Assembly: GCF_003260205.1 (NCBI RefSeq)
Contig: NZ_QERF01000004.1
Coordinates: 186,001 to 250,000 of the forward strand
DNA from: Winogradskyella tangerina
Lineage (GTDB): Bacteria; Bacteroidota; Bacteroidia; Flavobacteriales; Flavobacteriaceae
Direction: 5' to 3'
Length of the DNA: 64,000 nucleotides
Position numbers and translations under genes: made by a program. The notes under the pieces were generated by a model that ran no database searches, was not told the origin of the DNA, and was given only the letters and a program-made list of their open reading frames with translations. Position 1 is the stretch's first letter. Each line of letters opens with the position of its first letter. This document shows, one piece after another, positions 52,208 through 61,143 of this stretch.

Positions 52208-53989
52208 TCAATTGTCATCATTTACTTCAAGATCAACGCCATCCTCATCGATCGTTAAGTTAACTTCTGGTTTTTCATCATTAGACGACGATTCTGTTGT
52301 TGAGGTTTCAATAGTTTCTTCTACTACTTCCTCTTCACAATTCAAACATTCAACACTGTCTTTTCCAACGAGGTAATAATTACCGTACTTCATTTCGTTG
52401 AGCAGGTTGCTGCCATATCTGAGATATCCATAGCGCCATGATCTTGTAAATTTTCTATCGAGATAGAGAATGGTTCCTTCTGGCACATATAGTGTTACTC
52501 TAACTTCTTGTTCGCTAAACTTGTTCTCAATATCTGTTTGAAGGAACTTGTCTAAGCTAAGCTTGTTATCCGTTAACTTAAAGTTATAAATTATGTTTTC
52601 GGCCCTATTCTTGGCGCGGTCATAATTGCGTCCTGTAGCTTCTTTGTCTACTGATATAGATGCGATTGAATCGGTGGTTGATCTCACTACAAATCTAACA
52701 TTAGAAGAAACTAAACTTCTGCCATCATCGTCTTCAACAATTCTCAAATAACCGTTATTATTATAGCGATAGCTATTGTAATTATCGAGTGCAACACTTG
52801 TTAGGGTTAAGGTATCGGCTGCAGTGATATTCAATTCGCTCTTATCAGTGACTTTTGCTTCAAATGCATGCTCAGAAGCTTGTCTCAGGCCAATAACCAC
52901 AAGACCAATTATTGCCATTAACCACAGGCCAAGAAGTGTGAATTTAGCTATATTTCCAATCGACTTCAGGTTATTCACTAGGATTTTAAGACCTAAATAG
53001 AATACAAAGAAGAACGGAATTCCTACCGCTAAAAACACTAGCATTGAAATTAACCAGAACGGAATATTTGCTGCATTTGTAACATAGAGTATGTCCAATC
53101 CTGGGAAATCAATAAAGTCCGTGATTCCGACTGTAAACAGCGCTACAATTAGAGATATTAAAGTGCTTATACCAACAATGATCAGTATAACTCCTATGAA
53201 TTTTGCTGCTACTTTGAGAAAGAACATTAGGATGTTTCCTATGGTATCGAAAAAGGTCTGTGAACTCGACTTTATACGGTTACCCTGTTTTTGAAAATCG
53301 ACATTTTTTACCTTTTCAGAAATGTTGTCAGAAACATTATCAAAGCCTTCTTTTATTTTTTCACCTTGTTTTTTAAAATCAACATTTCTTACAGTTTCTG
53401 AAACCGATTCAATGCCGTCTTTAATTTTTTTTTCAATGTTACTGATGTTCACTGCATCACCAGTCATTGTCAATTTCTCAGCGGTGGTAAGAGCTTCAGG
53501 AACCAACGCCCAGAAAATAAGGTAAATGAAGATAAAGGTACCTCCAGATCCAATGGCTAATATTAACCAAATAAGTCTCATCCATAATGGATCAATTCCA
53601 AAATAGTGACTTAAACCAGCCGCAACACCACCAATATAGGAGTTGTCCGTATCTCTAAATAATTTTTTAACTGGTCTGGATGTATAAGCAGTTTTTGATC
53701 TTGGTTCATCTTCGAAGATTTCATCATCTACTAAATAATCTTCAGGTTGCCCCATGATGGTAATGACCTCGTCAACGAGCTTAATACCTACTACTTGCTT
53801 TTCATTTTGTATACGTTCAGCAAATAATTCAGCGATACGTGCTTCGATATCGGCAATTATTTCTGAACGGCCTTGAGAGTCTGTAAATGAACGTTTTATA
53901 GCCTCAAGATAGCGTGATAATTTAAGATATGCATCTTCATCTATATGGAAGAATATACCTGCTAAATTTATATTGACTGTTTTATTCAT
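52208..53989 (-). CDS. PspC domain-containing protein
   Basis: A 593-residue membrane protein. The N-terminal about 85 residues resemble the HAAS/DUF1700-like helical region. The PspC domain follows at about 108-165 (SYIGGVAAGLSHYFGIDPLWMRLIWLIL in parts). Amphipathic repeats VDFKKQGEKIKEGFDNVSDNI precede three to four further membrane helices (about 245-370). A periplasmic C-terminal domain ends with an acidic tail. PspC domains act in envelope stress. The start overlaps the PadR stop (ATGA), so the two are coupled. Confidence 0.9.
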   Translation of the reverse strand: MNKTVNINLAGIFFHIDEDAYLKLSRYLEAIKRSFTDSQGRSEIIADIEARIAELFAERIQNEKQVVGIKLVDEVITIMGQPEDYLVDDEIFEDEPRSKTAYTSRPVKKLFRDTDNSYIGGVAAGLSHYFGIDPLWMRLIWLILAIGSGGTFIFIYLIFWALVPEALTTAEKLTMTGDAVNISNIEKKIKDGIESVSETVRNVDFKKQGEKIKEGFDNVSDNISEKVKNVDFQKQGNRIKSSSQTFFDTIGNILMFFLKVAAKFIGVILIIVGISTLISLIVALFTVGITDFIDFPGLDILYVTNAANIPFWLISMLVFLAVGIPFFFVFYLGLKILVNNLKSIGNIAKFTLLGLWLMAIIGLVVIGLRQASEHAFEAKVTDKSELNITAADTLTLTSVALDNYNSYRYNNNGYLRIVEDDDGRSLVSSNVRFVVRSTTDSIASISVDKEATGRNYDRAKNRAENIIYNFKLTDNKLSLDKFLQTDIENKFSEQEVRVTLYVPEGTILYLDRKFTRSWRYGYLRYGSNLLNEMKYGNYYLVGKDSVECLNCEEEVVEETIETSTTESSSNDEKPEVNLTIDEDGVDLEVNDDN

Positions 53990-54327
53990 TTTTTTGTTGT
54001 TTTTGTACTTGTTACTAGGTTGACTGCATTTTGTAATTCACTCCAAGTCGTGTTTAATTCCTTCAGAAACAATTTTCCTGTTTCAGTAAGACCATAATAT
54101 TTTCTTGGTGGTCCCGATGTGGATTCTTCCCAGCGATAACTGAGCAACCCAGCATTTTTTAATCTTGTTAATAGGGGATATATAGTTCCTTCTACAACAA
54201 GCATTTTAGCGTCCTTAAGCGTTCCTAAAATTTCTGCGACATAAGCATCTTCGTCTTTTAAGATGGATAAGATGCAGTACTCTAGAACGCCCTTACGCAT
54301 TTGTGCTTTTGTGTTTTCTATCTTCAT
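53986..54327 (-). CDS. PadR family transcriptional regulator
   Basis: A 113-residue winged-helix regulator. The order MRKGVLEYCILSIL, the recognition helix AYVAEILGTLKDAKMLVVEGTIYPLLTRLKNAGLL (in parts), the wing SYRWEESTSGPPRKYYGLTETGKL and the C-terminal dimer helix are all typical. It is the first gene of the envelope operon and probably represses it, as known for PadR-PspC pairs in Bacteroidota by context. Confidence 0.93.
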   Translation of the reverse strand: MKIENTKAQMRKGVLEYCILSILKDEDAYVAEILGTLKDAKMLVVEGTIYPLLTRLKNAGLLSYRWEESTSGPPRKYYGLTETGKLFLKELNTTWSELQNAVNLVTSTKTTKK

Positions 54328-54417
54328 ATCAGTAAGGTCTTTAATTCTATTAAACTGTTCATTTTTTGATTTTTATGCTCCATAGCTTTAGCGTAGGTGC
54401 GTTGATGATTTGATTGA

Positions 54418-54437
54418 CCCTTCGACTTTGCTCAGGG
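54418..54437. repeat. CCCT...AGGG intergenic repeat
   Basis: CCCTTCGACTTTGCTCAGGG is a copy of a short inverted sequence (CCCT/AGGG ends) that recurs in intergenic DNA of many bacteria, usually as a REP-like element. It stands between PadR (54327) and the DUF4870 stop (54447). Only one half is present here. The rest of the 119-base gap shows nothing. Confidence 0.45.
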
Positions 54438-54446
54438 CAGGTGATT

Positions 54447-54893
54447 TTATTTTAAAAAATTAATGGTCAGTGGATATTTATAAACATCTCCATCTCTTGC
54501 AGATAGGCTTGCTTTTACAATTAATGCCAATTCAATAATGAAGGCTAAAACAGCAAGTGCTCCTAAGCCACCGCCGATATATAAAAGTGGTGAGGGTTCA
54601 CCGATATTTATGTGGAAGTTGTTAAAGCCATGGAAATCGATTACATCTAGACCTCTGAAAAGTTTAAAAATGAAAAACGGTACACTGATGGTTCCGATAA
54701 TAATAGCATAAAGTAAAATGCTAATCTGAAAATTAATGGCTTGCTTTCCATTCTGATCTATAAATTCTGATTTGTCCTTATTCGCAGCCCATAAAACAAT
54801 AGGGCCAATAAAATTTCCAAACGGAATTATAAATCTCGAGAACGTTGACAAATGTATAAACGTTGCTAAATTTTTATGGTGGTTATCGATCAT
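54447..54893 (-). CDS. DUF4870 domain-containing membrane protein
   Basis: A 148-residue protein. It opens with the typical LATFIHLSTFSRFIIPFGNFIGPIVLW and DKSEFIDQNGKQAINFQIS segments. Two further membrane helices (about 54-75 and 100-125) follow, with an IELALIVKASLSARDG stretch near the end. It matches DUF4870 (Tic20-like in fold). The biological role is unknown. A TATATTTG promoter box lies upstream, and the gene points toward the PadR operon. Confidence 0.88.
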   Translation of the reverse strand: MIDNHHKNLATFIHLSTFSRFIIPFGNFIGPIVLWAANKDKSEFIDQNGKQAINFQISILLYAIIIGTISVPFFIFKLFRGLDVIDFHGFNNFHINIGEPSPLLYIGGGLGALAVLAFIIELALIVKASLSARDGDVYKYPLTINFLK

Positions 54894-54921
54894 TTTAAAA
54901 AGTATATAATAGTTTCTTATG

Positions 54922-54929
54922 CAAATATA
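54922..54929 (-). promoter_or_regulatory. Bacteroidota -7 promoter box (DUF4870 gene)
   Basis: The minus strand reads TATATTTG, an exact TAnnTTTG match, 28 bases upstream of the ATG. No suitable -33 element is seen. Confidence 0.5.
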
Positions 54930-55038
54930 TGTCCAAAAAAAGGTATTATGTTACACATAGTACTAAAAATTAACATTTTTTTAACATTGGTAAGCCTGAA
55001 TTATTTGAACTATTTTAGTGCATTACAAAACCTATTAT

Positions 55039-55494
55039 ATGACCATTTCGCCTTCTAAACTCAATACTTATTTGCTGTTTAAGTTACCATCCGCTTATTT
55101 AACTGGTGTGAGAACAAAACATATTGATGATTCTACTTGTGTAGTTACTGTTAAACATCGGTGGATCAATCAAAACCCATTCAATTCTATGTTTTGGGCC
55201 GTACAGGGAATGGCAGCAGAGCTCACAACTGGGGCCTTAGTAATGAAAAAGATTAAAGAAAGTAGAAAAAGAATTTCCATGTTGGTGGCTAATAATAATG
55301 CGTCCTTTAGTAAAAAGGCAACGGGACGAATCACTTTTAAGTGTGAAGAAGGGCATAAAATTGATGAGGCAATACAAAAGGCTATAGATACAGGTGAAGG
55401 TCAAACGGTATGGTTGAGTGCTACTGGAATTAACAAGGACGGAGTGGAAGTGTCATCATTTAATTTTGAATGGACTCTTAAAGTTAAGAGTTAA
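55039..55494 (+). CDS. DUF4442 (hotdog fold) protein
   Basis: A protein of 151 residues from ATG 55039; a GTG at 55018 gives a longer, less likely form. The hotdog-type order includes LLFKLPSAYLTGVRTKHID, VTVKHRWINQNPFNSMFWAVQGMAAEL (the central helix with Asn/Gln), SRKRISMLVANNNASFSKKATG and a C-terminal strand. It matches DUF4442, a thioesterase-like family. Catalytic activity is not proven. The last codons and stop run into a repeat of AGTT units. Confidence 0.8.
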   Translation: MTISPSKLNTYLLFKLPSAYLTGVRTKHIDDSTCVVTVKHRWINQNPFNSMFWAVQGMAAELTTGALVMKKIKESRKRISMLVANNNASFSKKATGRITFKCEEGHKIDEAIQKAIDTGEGQTVWLSATGINKDGVEVSSFNFEWTLKVKS

Positions 55495-55525
55495 AAGTTA
55501 GAAGTTGAGAGTTAAAAGCTTTAAG
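55484..55525 (+). repeat. AGTTnnn short tandem repeat
   Basis: AGTTAAG-AGTTAAA-AGTTAGA-AGTTGAG-AGTTAAA units (seven bases) start inside the last codons of the DUF4442 gene and continue about 30 bases past the stop. They are the reverse complement in type of the repeat at 16259-16336. The remaining 110 bases up to 55635 hold nothing recognisable. Confidence 0.65.
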
Positions 55526-55634
55526 TGTAGAGATTCCGACTCCTTTGTAACAAAACTCGAAACAAAACAACAAATAATCGAATACGCAAAGCTTAGACTT
55601 TGGTAAACAATATCAACTTAAAACGAAAAATAAT

Positions 55635-56462
55635 ATGGAAAGATTACCAGATTTTACAGATAGAAATGCACACGAAATTGACTACCGTATTTACGGAGAA
55701 GAAATGCAATATGTAGAAATTGAATTAGACCCTCAAGAAGCTGTAATTGCTGAGTCGGGAAGCTTTATGATGATGGACGATGGGATTAAAATGGACACCA
55801 TTTTTGGTGATGGCTCACAGAAGGATAAGGGGTTTTTGGGTAAAATTTTAGGCGCTGGTAAACGAATTTTGACTGGTGAGAGTTTATTTATGACGGCCTT
55901 TTATAATGATCTAACAGGAAAGCGTAACGTTTCGTTTGCATCGCCATATCCAGGAAAGATCATCCCAATAGATCTCAATGAATTCAGAGGTAAGTTTATC
56001 TGTCAGAAAGATGCCTTCCTTTGTGCAGCTAAGGGTGTTAGTGTAGGTATAGAATTCTCTAAGAAATTAGGAAGAGGCTTATTCGGCGGTGAAGGATTTA
56101 TTATGCAAAAATTAGAAGGCGACGGTATGGCATTTGTTCATGCTGGAGGAACCATGGCAGAGAAAACCTTACAGCCCGGAGAAACCCTGCGTGTAGATAC
56201 CGGATGTATTGTCGGATTTACCCAAGATGTAGATTACGATATCGAATTTGTTGGAGGCATTAAGAATTCAATATTCGGTGGTGAAGGTTTATTTTTTGCA
56301 AAATTAAGAGGCCCAGGAAAGGTATATATTCAGTCCTTACCATTTAGTAGATTGGCCAACAGAATCATAGCCTCAGCACCGCGTACCGGTGGAAAGGATC
56401 GAGGTGAAGGAAGTATCCTAGGAGGTCTAGGAGATCTGCTTGATGGCGATAATAGATTTTAA
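55635..56462 (+). CDS. TIGR00266 (AIM24-like) family protein
   Basis: A 275-residue cytosolic protein with the AIM24/TIGR00266 double-psi-like beta fold: [37 protein letters not shown] at the N-terminus and [11 protein letters not shown] in the middle. Gly-rich repeats follow ([27 protein letters not shown] and [34 protein letters not shown], in parts). The Gly-rich C-terminus ([20 protein letters not shown]) is also typical. Eukaryotic AIM24 is mitochondrial, and the bacterial role is unknown. Confidence 0.9.
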   Translation: MERLPDFTDRNAHEIDYRIYGEEMQYVEIELDPQEAVIAESGSFMMMDDGIKMDTIFGDGSQKDKGFLGKILGAGKRILTGESLFMTAFYNDLTGKRNVSFASPYPGKIIPIDLNEFRGKFICQKDAFLCAAKGVSVGIEFSKKLGRGLFGGEGFIMQKLEGDGMAFVHAGGTMAEKTLQPGETLRVDTGCIVGFTQDVDYDIEFVGGIKNSIFGGEGLFFAKLRGPGKVYIQSLPFSRLANRIIASAPRTGGKDRGEGSILGGLGDLLDGDNRF

Positions 56463-56679
56463 TATAAAACTAAGGGAATCAGAGATTTAAGCTGTGAGAA
56501 TTCCCTTTGTTATTTTAATATATTCATCGATTGAATTTTACATTTAACATAATAAGCTGTTAAACTTTATACGAAGTTTGAACAACAAAACGTTTTTTTT
56601 CTATCTTTAGATTAAGAATTGAAACAGTAGCCTATAGAGAAAATTACCTTTTTGTTGAACCTAAAACTTAGAATTACCT

Positions 56680-56877
56680 ATGGCGAGAGCAATGTTTGAG
56701 TACACCAAAACTGTACTTAAAAAGGTGAGTTTTGATGCGACATTATTCTGTAAAGAAGTGGAAAAAGCGGTAAAGCGTTTACTGCCTCACGAACTAGAAG
56801 AATTGAGAATTTTTATTCTGTCCCTAATCAATCAAAACCCAGAATTAAATCAAAGTTTAATTTACTTAAAAGCATAA
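56680..56877 (+). CDS. small conserved flavobacterial protein
   Basis: A 65-residue protein. MFEYTKTVLKKVSFDATLFCKEVEKAVKRLL and LELEELRIFILSL-like segments form two or three short helices, with a Leu-rich, charged amphipathic look. Such short proteins occur across Flavobacteriaceae without a known function. It ends just before a strong terminator shared with oxyR. The 216-base gap before it (56463-56679) has a TATCTTTA sequence near 56604 that only partly fits a promoter. Confidence 0.7.
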   Translation: MARAMFEYTKTVLKKVSFDATLFCKEVEKAVKRLLPHELEELRIFILSLINQNPELNQSLIYLKA

Positions 56878-56880
56878 AAG

Positions 56881-56907
56881 AAAAGCGACGTAACCGTCGC
56901 TTTTTTT
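56881..56907 (+). terminator. terminator between small protein gene and oxyR
   Basis: GCGACG-TAAC-CGTCGC with flanking A and T7 runs forms a compact rho-independent terminator. It lies between the convergent genes ending at 56877 and 56906 and can act in both directions. Confidence 0.88.
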
Positions 56908-57844
56908 ATTTTGGTAATGGACTAATGATCTCTACGTCACTAAAGGCTATGGCACCTCTTATTATTCCTGAAATTACATTGTGCATAGCATCAATGATCT
57001 GCATTTTCAATTCGCTTTTGTGATAAATGATGCTCACCTCTCGAGCTGGTGAAGGCTCTGAAAAATGCCTGAGATTAGGATTGAGTTTTTCCTTGATATC
57101 TAAGGTATGTAAATAGGGTAGTAGCGTCATCCCCATGCCTTCATTTGAAAGTTTGATCAGGGTTTCTATACTACCACTTTCTAATTGAAAATTCTCATCA
57201 ATTTGATCTTTGAATGTCTTACATAAGTTAATGACACCTTCGCGAAAGCAATGGCCGTCTTCAAGCAATAACATGTCTTCAATTTCGAGATCAGCGACTT
57301 CAATAGTCTTCTTGTCACTCAAGCGATGATTATTCGGAACATAAGCTACAAACGGTTCGTAATATAATGGGCGTTCTTTTATGTTTTCATTTTCCAACGG
57401 TGTAGCCGCAATTGCTGCGTCTAAATGCCCATCGTTAATACGGGTTAAGATTTCTTCCGTAGTTAACTCTTCAATTTTTAATTTCACCTTTGGATATTTC
57501 TTGATAAAGTTTTTGAGAAACATGGGAAGTAGCGTGGGCATAATCGTTGGAATAATCCCTATTCGAAACTCACCACCAATAAATCCTTTTTGTTGATCAA
57601 CTATATCTTGAATGCGCTCAGCTTCATTGACAATATTGCGCGCCTGAAAAACTATTTTTCGACCGACATCCGTTAGTTCAATGGGTTTTTTACCTCTATC
57701 GAAAATAACAACATCGAGCTCGTCTTCTAATTTTTGTATTTGCGTACTGAGAGTGGGTTGTGTTACAAAACACTTCTCTGCAGCTTTTGTGAAATTTTTG
57801 TGCTCTGCTATTGCAAGCGCATATTTAAGTTGTGTGATTGTCAT
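56906..57844 (-). CDS. oxyR: LysR family hydrogen peroxide sensor OxyR
   Basis: A 312-residue LysR-type regulator. The N-terminal HTH reads MTITQLKYALAIAEHKNFTKAAEKCFVTQPTLSTQIQKLEDEL (in parts). In the effector domain, GHCFREGVINLCKT carries two Cys eight to nine residues apart, like the peroxide-sensing Cys199-Cys208 pair of OxyR (GHC...C). The LPYLHTLDI and REVSIIYHKSELK segments are also usual. It would activate catalase/peroxidase genes, none of which is in the window. Confidence 0.9.
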   Translation of the reverse strand: MTITQLKYALAIAEHKNFTKAAEKCFVTQPTLSTQIQKLEDELDVVIFDRGKKPIELTDVGRKIVFQARNIVNEAERIQDIVDQQKGFIGGEFRIGIIPTIMPTLLPMFLKNFIKKYPKVKLKIEELTTEEILTRINDGHLDAAIAATPLENENIKERPLYYEPFVAYVPNNHRLSDKKTIEVADLEIEDMLLLEDGHCFREGVINLCKTFKDQIDENFQLESGSIETLIKLSNEGMGMTLLPYLHTLDIKEKLNPNLRHFSEPSPAREVSIIYHKSELKMQIIDAMHNVISGIIRGAIAFSDVEIISPLPK

Positions 57845-57906
57845 TTCAATTGATTTAGGCTATAAAATTACTAAAACCATTGTTATTATCTATAGTAATG
57901 ATTGTA

Positions 57907-57938
57907 AAAAACCTTCAAGAATTAACTTGAAGGTTTTA
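57907..57938 (-). terminator. terminator of the Kazal-like lipoprotein gene
   Basis: AAAACCTTCAAG / CTTGAAGGTTTT form a 12-bp stem with a six-base loop. On the minus strand it is followed by a T run. It lies 59 bases past the stop at 57997. Confidence 0.82.
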
Positions 57939-57996
57939 AATCAACTTACTAACTTAAAATGTTATCACATAACCCTAACTGTAAATGATAAACAGA

Positions 57997-59517
57997 TTAG
58001 TCACATACATTCTCAAATGCTAAGAAATCATTATTTGATTGTAAGCCTATGAAATATTCACTGCATTCAAACACGGTCCAGTCTAAACTTGATATACCAC
58101 CAAATGGGTCTGGTAATGAAATAAACATAAATACCTCGCCACTTGGGTTACTTGTTACCTCCCATTGTCCGGTAACTGTTGTGTCATTTTGATCTGTTGT
58201 TACGGTTACTGTACCATCAGCATTGAAGGTAAATAAACCTAAAGGTTCGTTTGGAGTATCACCAACACTAGATACAGCGTACCATTCGCATTCGGTTAGG
58301 TAGTCTGCAATATCTTCTGCGGTACATTCTTCAGGCTCGTTATCATCTTCACAATCTACAACGTTGCTTTCGTCATAACCTAAACATTCTGCAAAACACA
58401 TATTTGGGAAAACTACGATTTCAATATCACCAGAACCTGAGGTTATTTCAATACATACAGGATCAAATTCTTCATCTTCACATTGTTCACATTCATTCGG
58501 ATTGTTGTCGTTTTCACACTCAATTACATCTTCTTCAGAAAAGCCTTCGCAGATGGCGTAACAAAGATTTGGGAATACTATAGTTTCAGAAACTCCATTA
58601 GGCGTTGTAAATTCAATACAAACAGGATCGAATTCTGCGTCTTCACACTCTTCGCATTCTTCATCATAATCATCATCGTAATCGTCAAAACAGTCTTCTA
58701 ATAAATCTTCAAAGTCGTCTTCGTCTTCTATGGTTTCAATTTCACCTTCTACGGTTACATTAAATGGATAAACAAAATTGAAATCATAAACATCATAAAT
58801 GGTGTTTCCTAAATCTTCAAAAGAATCAACGGTTACAACGGTATCACCATTAATTACAATATCTAATGGGAAAACAAATTCAAAACAGAACAGATCGCCT
58901 GTATAATAATCGTCCTCACAGTCTTCTATAAAATCATCTTCGTCGAATCCGTCACAAATGGCGTAGCACTCATTTGGATAGGTAATAGTAAAGGTAGTGC
59001 CGTTTGGATCAGTAACTTCAACACACACCGGATCGTAAACTTCGTAACATGCACAATCATCATCACCATCGAAATCACAATCATCAAGAAGATCAATAAA
59101 TTCGTCTTCATTGTTAATGGTAACAACCTCTATGGCATCAGAATCGTCGTTATACACTTCAACATCAAATGGAAAAGCAATTCCATTTATATATAATTCG
59201 TTGGTTGAGGCAATAATAACGTCTACAAGTTCATCTAAACTATTAACGGTAACGGTGGTTCCGTTGTTATAAGATAAGGTCAACGGATAAACAAAATCGA
59301 AACAAAAATCGAATACAACATTACCTGCTGGATTGTTTTGTGCTGAGAAATTTCCGTTTGAATCTACCTGTTGACTCAACTGATCTAAAGAAGTTATAAT
59401 AGATTGACTCTCCTCAGTTACTTGTTGGTCTACAACAACAGGCTCATTATTAGTACACGAAGTAAATGCCAGTAAGGCAATGGTGAAGCTTAAAAGGCCT
59501 AATTTAATCTTTTTCAT
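57997..59517 (-). CDS. acidic lipoprotein with three Kazal-like modules
   Basis: A 506-residue lipoprotein (lipobox AFTSC, Cys21) rich in Asp and Glu. There are two copies of a domain opening CF-x-F-x-(Y/F)-P-L with a V-T-V-(N/D)-S-(L/F)-(D/E)-(D/E)-L strand (about 72-150 and 205-270). Three Kazal-like modules have C-x-DPVC...YPNECYAICDGF, FDPVC...FPNLCYAICEGF and FDPVC...FPNMCFAECLGY. A C-terminal ~110-residue domain looks lipocalin-like (TECEWYAVSSV ... NADGTVTV). Kazal domains inhibit serine proteases; here it is unclear whether the reactive loop is kept. The gene is divergent from the ECF sigma gene. Confidence 0.75.
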   Translation of the reverse strand: MKKIKLGLLSFTIALLAFTSCTNNEPVVVDQQVTEESQSIITSLDQLSQQVDSNGNFSAQNNPAGNVVFDFCFDFVYPLTLSYNNGTTVTVNSLDELVDVIIASTNELYINGIAFPFDVEVYNDDSDAIEVVTINNEDEFIDLLDDCDFDGDDDCACYEVYDPVCVEVTDPNGTTFTITYPNECYAICDGFDEDDFIEDCEDDYYTGDLFCFEFVFPLDIVINGDTVVTVDSFEDLGNTIYDVYDFNFVYPFNVTVEGEIETIEDEDDFEDLLEDCFDDYDDDYDEECEECEDAEFDPVCIEFTTPNGVSETIVFPNLCYAICEGFSEEDVIECENDNNPNECEQCEDEEFDPVCIEITSGSGDIEIVVFPNMCFAECLGYDESNVVDCEDDNEPEECTAEDIADYLTECEWYAVSSVGDTPNEPLGLFTFNADGTVTVTTDQNDTTVTGQWEVTSNPSGEVFMFISLPDPFGGISSLDWTVFECSEYFIGLQSNNDFLAFENVCD

Positions 59518-59623
59518 TTTTGAATAAAATTTGAATGGTTAAAACTAATTTATTGAGGTTAATCACTGATAAGACAACCAAGAAAATAAATACCCTACTT
59601 TTTTCTCAAAATTTTTTTTTCAT

Positions 59624-59631
59624 AGTTTTGA
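59624..59631 (+). promoter_or_regulatory. Bacteroidota -7 promoter box of the sigma/anti-sigma operon
   Basis: TAGTTTTG matches TAnnTTTG and lies 22 bases before the ATG of the ECF sigma gene. It would serve the sigma, FecR and TonB receptor genes. Confidence 0.5.
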
Positions 59632-59653
59632 AACATTAACCTCAAAACGGCTG

Positions 59654-60166
59654 ATGTCATCCGAAAATCGTAATATTTGCAACACTGAGACTTTCGAGCA
59701 TATCTATAATACCTATGCCAAAGATATAAGACGATTTCTTTTTTTTAAGACCCAAGACATCGATAAGGCGGAAGATCTTATGCAAGACGTATTCATAAAA
59801 CTTTGGGATAATTGTTCTAAAGTGGATTACGACAAAGTGAAATCCTATATGTTTAGTATTGCCAATAATATGTTTCTCAATGTTGTTAAACACGAAAAAG
59901 TGGTTAATGAATATTCTAAGATCTCTAAAAAAGGTGCTACTAACGAATCGCCAGAATTTATTATGTTAGAGCAAGAATTCATGGAAAAATTAGAAAACAC
60001 TATTGCTAATTTACCCGAAAAGCAACGCGAAGTGTTTTTGATGAATCGAATAGAAAAGAAAAAATACAAAGAGATTGCAGAGCAGTTAAATATAAGTGTA
60101 AAGGCCGTAGAAAAGCGAATGCATCAGGCACTTGTGACGATGCGAAAAGAAATCGGTAATATTTAG
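59654..60166 (+). CDS. ECF RNA polymerase sigma factor (sigma-70 family)
   Basis: A 170-residue ECF sigma. Region 2 is EHIYNTYAKDIRRFLFFKTQDIDKAEDLMQDVFIKLWDNC (in parts) and region 4 is LPEKQREVFLMNRIEKKKYKEIAEQLNISVKAVEKRMHQAL (in parts). It is of the Bacteroidota FecI type that works with a FecR anti-sigma and a TonB receptor. It is followed after 56 bases by the FecR gene, the standard cell-surface signalling layout. Confidence 0.93.
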   Translation: MSSENRNICNTETFEHIYNTYAKDIRRFLFFKTQDIDKAEDLMQDVFIKLWDNCSKVDYDKVKSYMFSIANNMFLNVVKHEKVVNEYSKISKKGATNESPEFIMLEQEFMEKLENTIANLPEKQREVFLMNRIEKKKYKEIAEQLNISVKAVEKRMHQALVTMRKEIGNI

Positions 60167-60222
60167 TTTTGAAAATGAAAGTAGGGTTTTTTAAAACGAA
60201 GTTGTCTTAATAACAGAAGCGC

Positions 60223-61143
60223 ATGAAAAACGACGATATACATAATAATTCAGACACGTATTTAGCCAAGTGGCTAGACGGTGAACTTACAGATCAGCAG
60301 TTGCAGGATTTGGTGAGTGTGGATGATTATGCCGCTTATTTAAAAATTAGAAAAGGATTGAGTATTAATGAACAACTCAATGCGCCGATAGATGCAACTT
60401 TCAAGAATATCCAAAATCGTATATCAAAAAAGCAGACTAAAGTAAAACCCCTTTACACATCTTGGTATTTAGGTGTTGCAGCATCTATAGTTCTGATCTT
60501 TGGAATTTTCACTTTTTTACCTTCAGATATTATTGTTGAAACCGGATACGGTGAAAGCAAAACTGTAGCACTTCTTGACGGTTCTGAAGTTATTCTTAAC
60601 GCCAAGTCCAAACTGAGTTATGACGAAGGCAACTGGGATAAAGAGCGTAAATTATCATTAGAAGGAGAAGCTTATTTTAAAGTGGCAAAAGGAAAAACGT
60701 TTAGCGTAGAAACCGAACATGGTACGGTCTCCGTATTAGGAACTCAATTTAATGTTATTGCAGACGAAGTTTATTTTAGCGTAGTTTGTTACGAAGGCAA
60801 AGTAGCCGTAACAACCTCTGAAACCGAAAATATTTTATTACCTGGTGACGGTATAAAAAACAATAATAACGCCTTCGATCTTACGAAGACTACCGATAAG
60901 ATGCCATCCTGGATTTTTGGTGAGAGTACCTTTAGAAGTGTGCCTCTTCGCCAGGTTATTAAAGCATTAGAAGATCAATATCAAATAGGTTTCGATACCG
61001 AGGGTATTGACGATTCTGAAATATTTACAGGAAGTTTTCCGCACGACAGTTTAAATATCGCCTTGAAGACGGTCTTTGAGACCCTTAACATTACTTATAA
61101 TGAAAAAGAAAAACGTAACATTAAACTGAGGTATAAAGAATGA
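60223..61143 (+). CDS. FecR family anti-sigma factor
   Basis: A 306-residue protein. The cytoplasmic N-terminus (DTYLAKWLDGELTDQQLQDLV) binds sigma. One membrane helix (about 84-102) follows, then the periplasmic FecR domain with VETGYGESKTVALLDGSEVILNAKSKLSY (in parts) and LSLEGEAYFKVAKGKTFSVETEHGTVSVLGTQFNV (in parts). A DUF4974-like C-terminal module (SWIFGESTFRSVPLRQVIKALEDQYQIGF) ends it. It transmits the receptor signal to the sigma factor. It overlaps the receptor gene by four bases. Confidence 0.92.
   Translation: MKNDDIHNNSDTYLAKWLDGELTDQQLQDLVSVDDYAAYLKIRKGLSINEQLNAPIDATFKNIQNRISKKQTKVKPLYTSWYLGVAASIVLIFGIFTFLPSDIIVETGYGESKTVALLDGSEVILNAKSKLSYDEGNWDKERKLSLEGEAYFKVAKGKTFSVETEHGTVSVLGTQFNVIADEVYFSVVCYEGKVAVTTSETENILLPGDGIKNNNNAFDLTKTTDKMPSWIFGESTFRSVPLRQVIKALEDQYQIGFDTEGIDDSEIFTGSFPHDSLNIALKTVFETLNITYNEKEKRNIKLRYKE

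Noticed and set aside
54876-55058. A 60-residue plus-strand frame between DUF4870 and DUF4442 genes
   Set aside because: It overlaps the start of the DUF4870 gene and its promoter box, and shows no domain or ribosome-binding signal.
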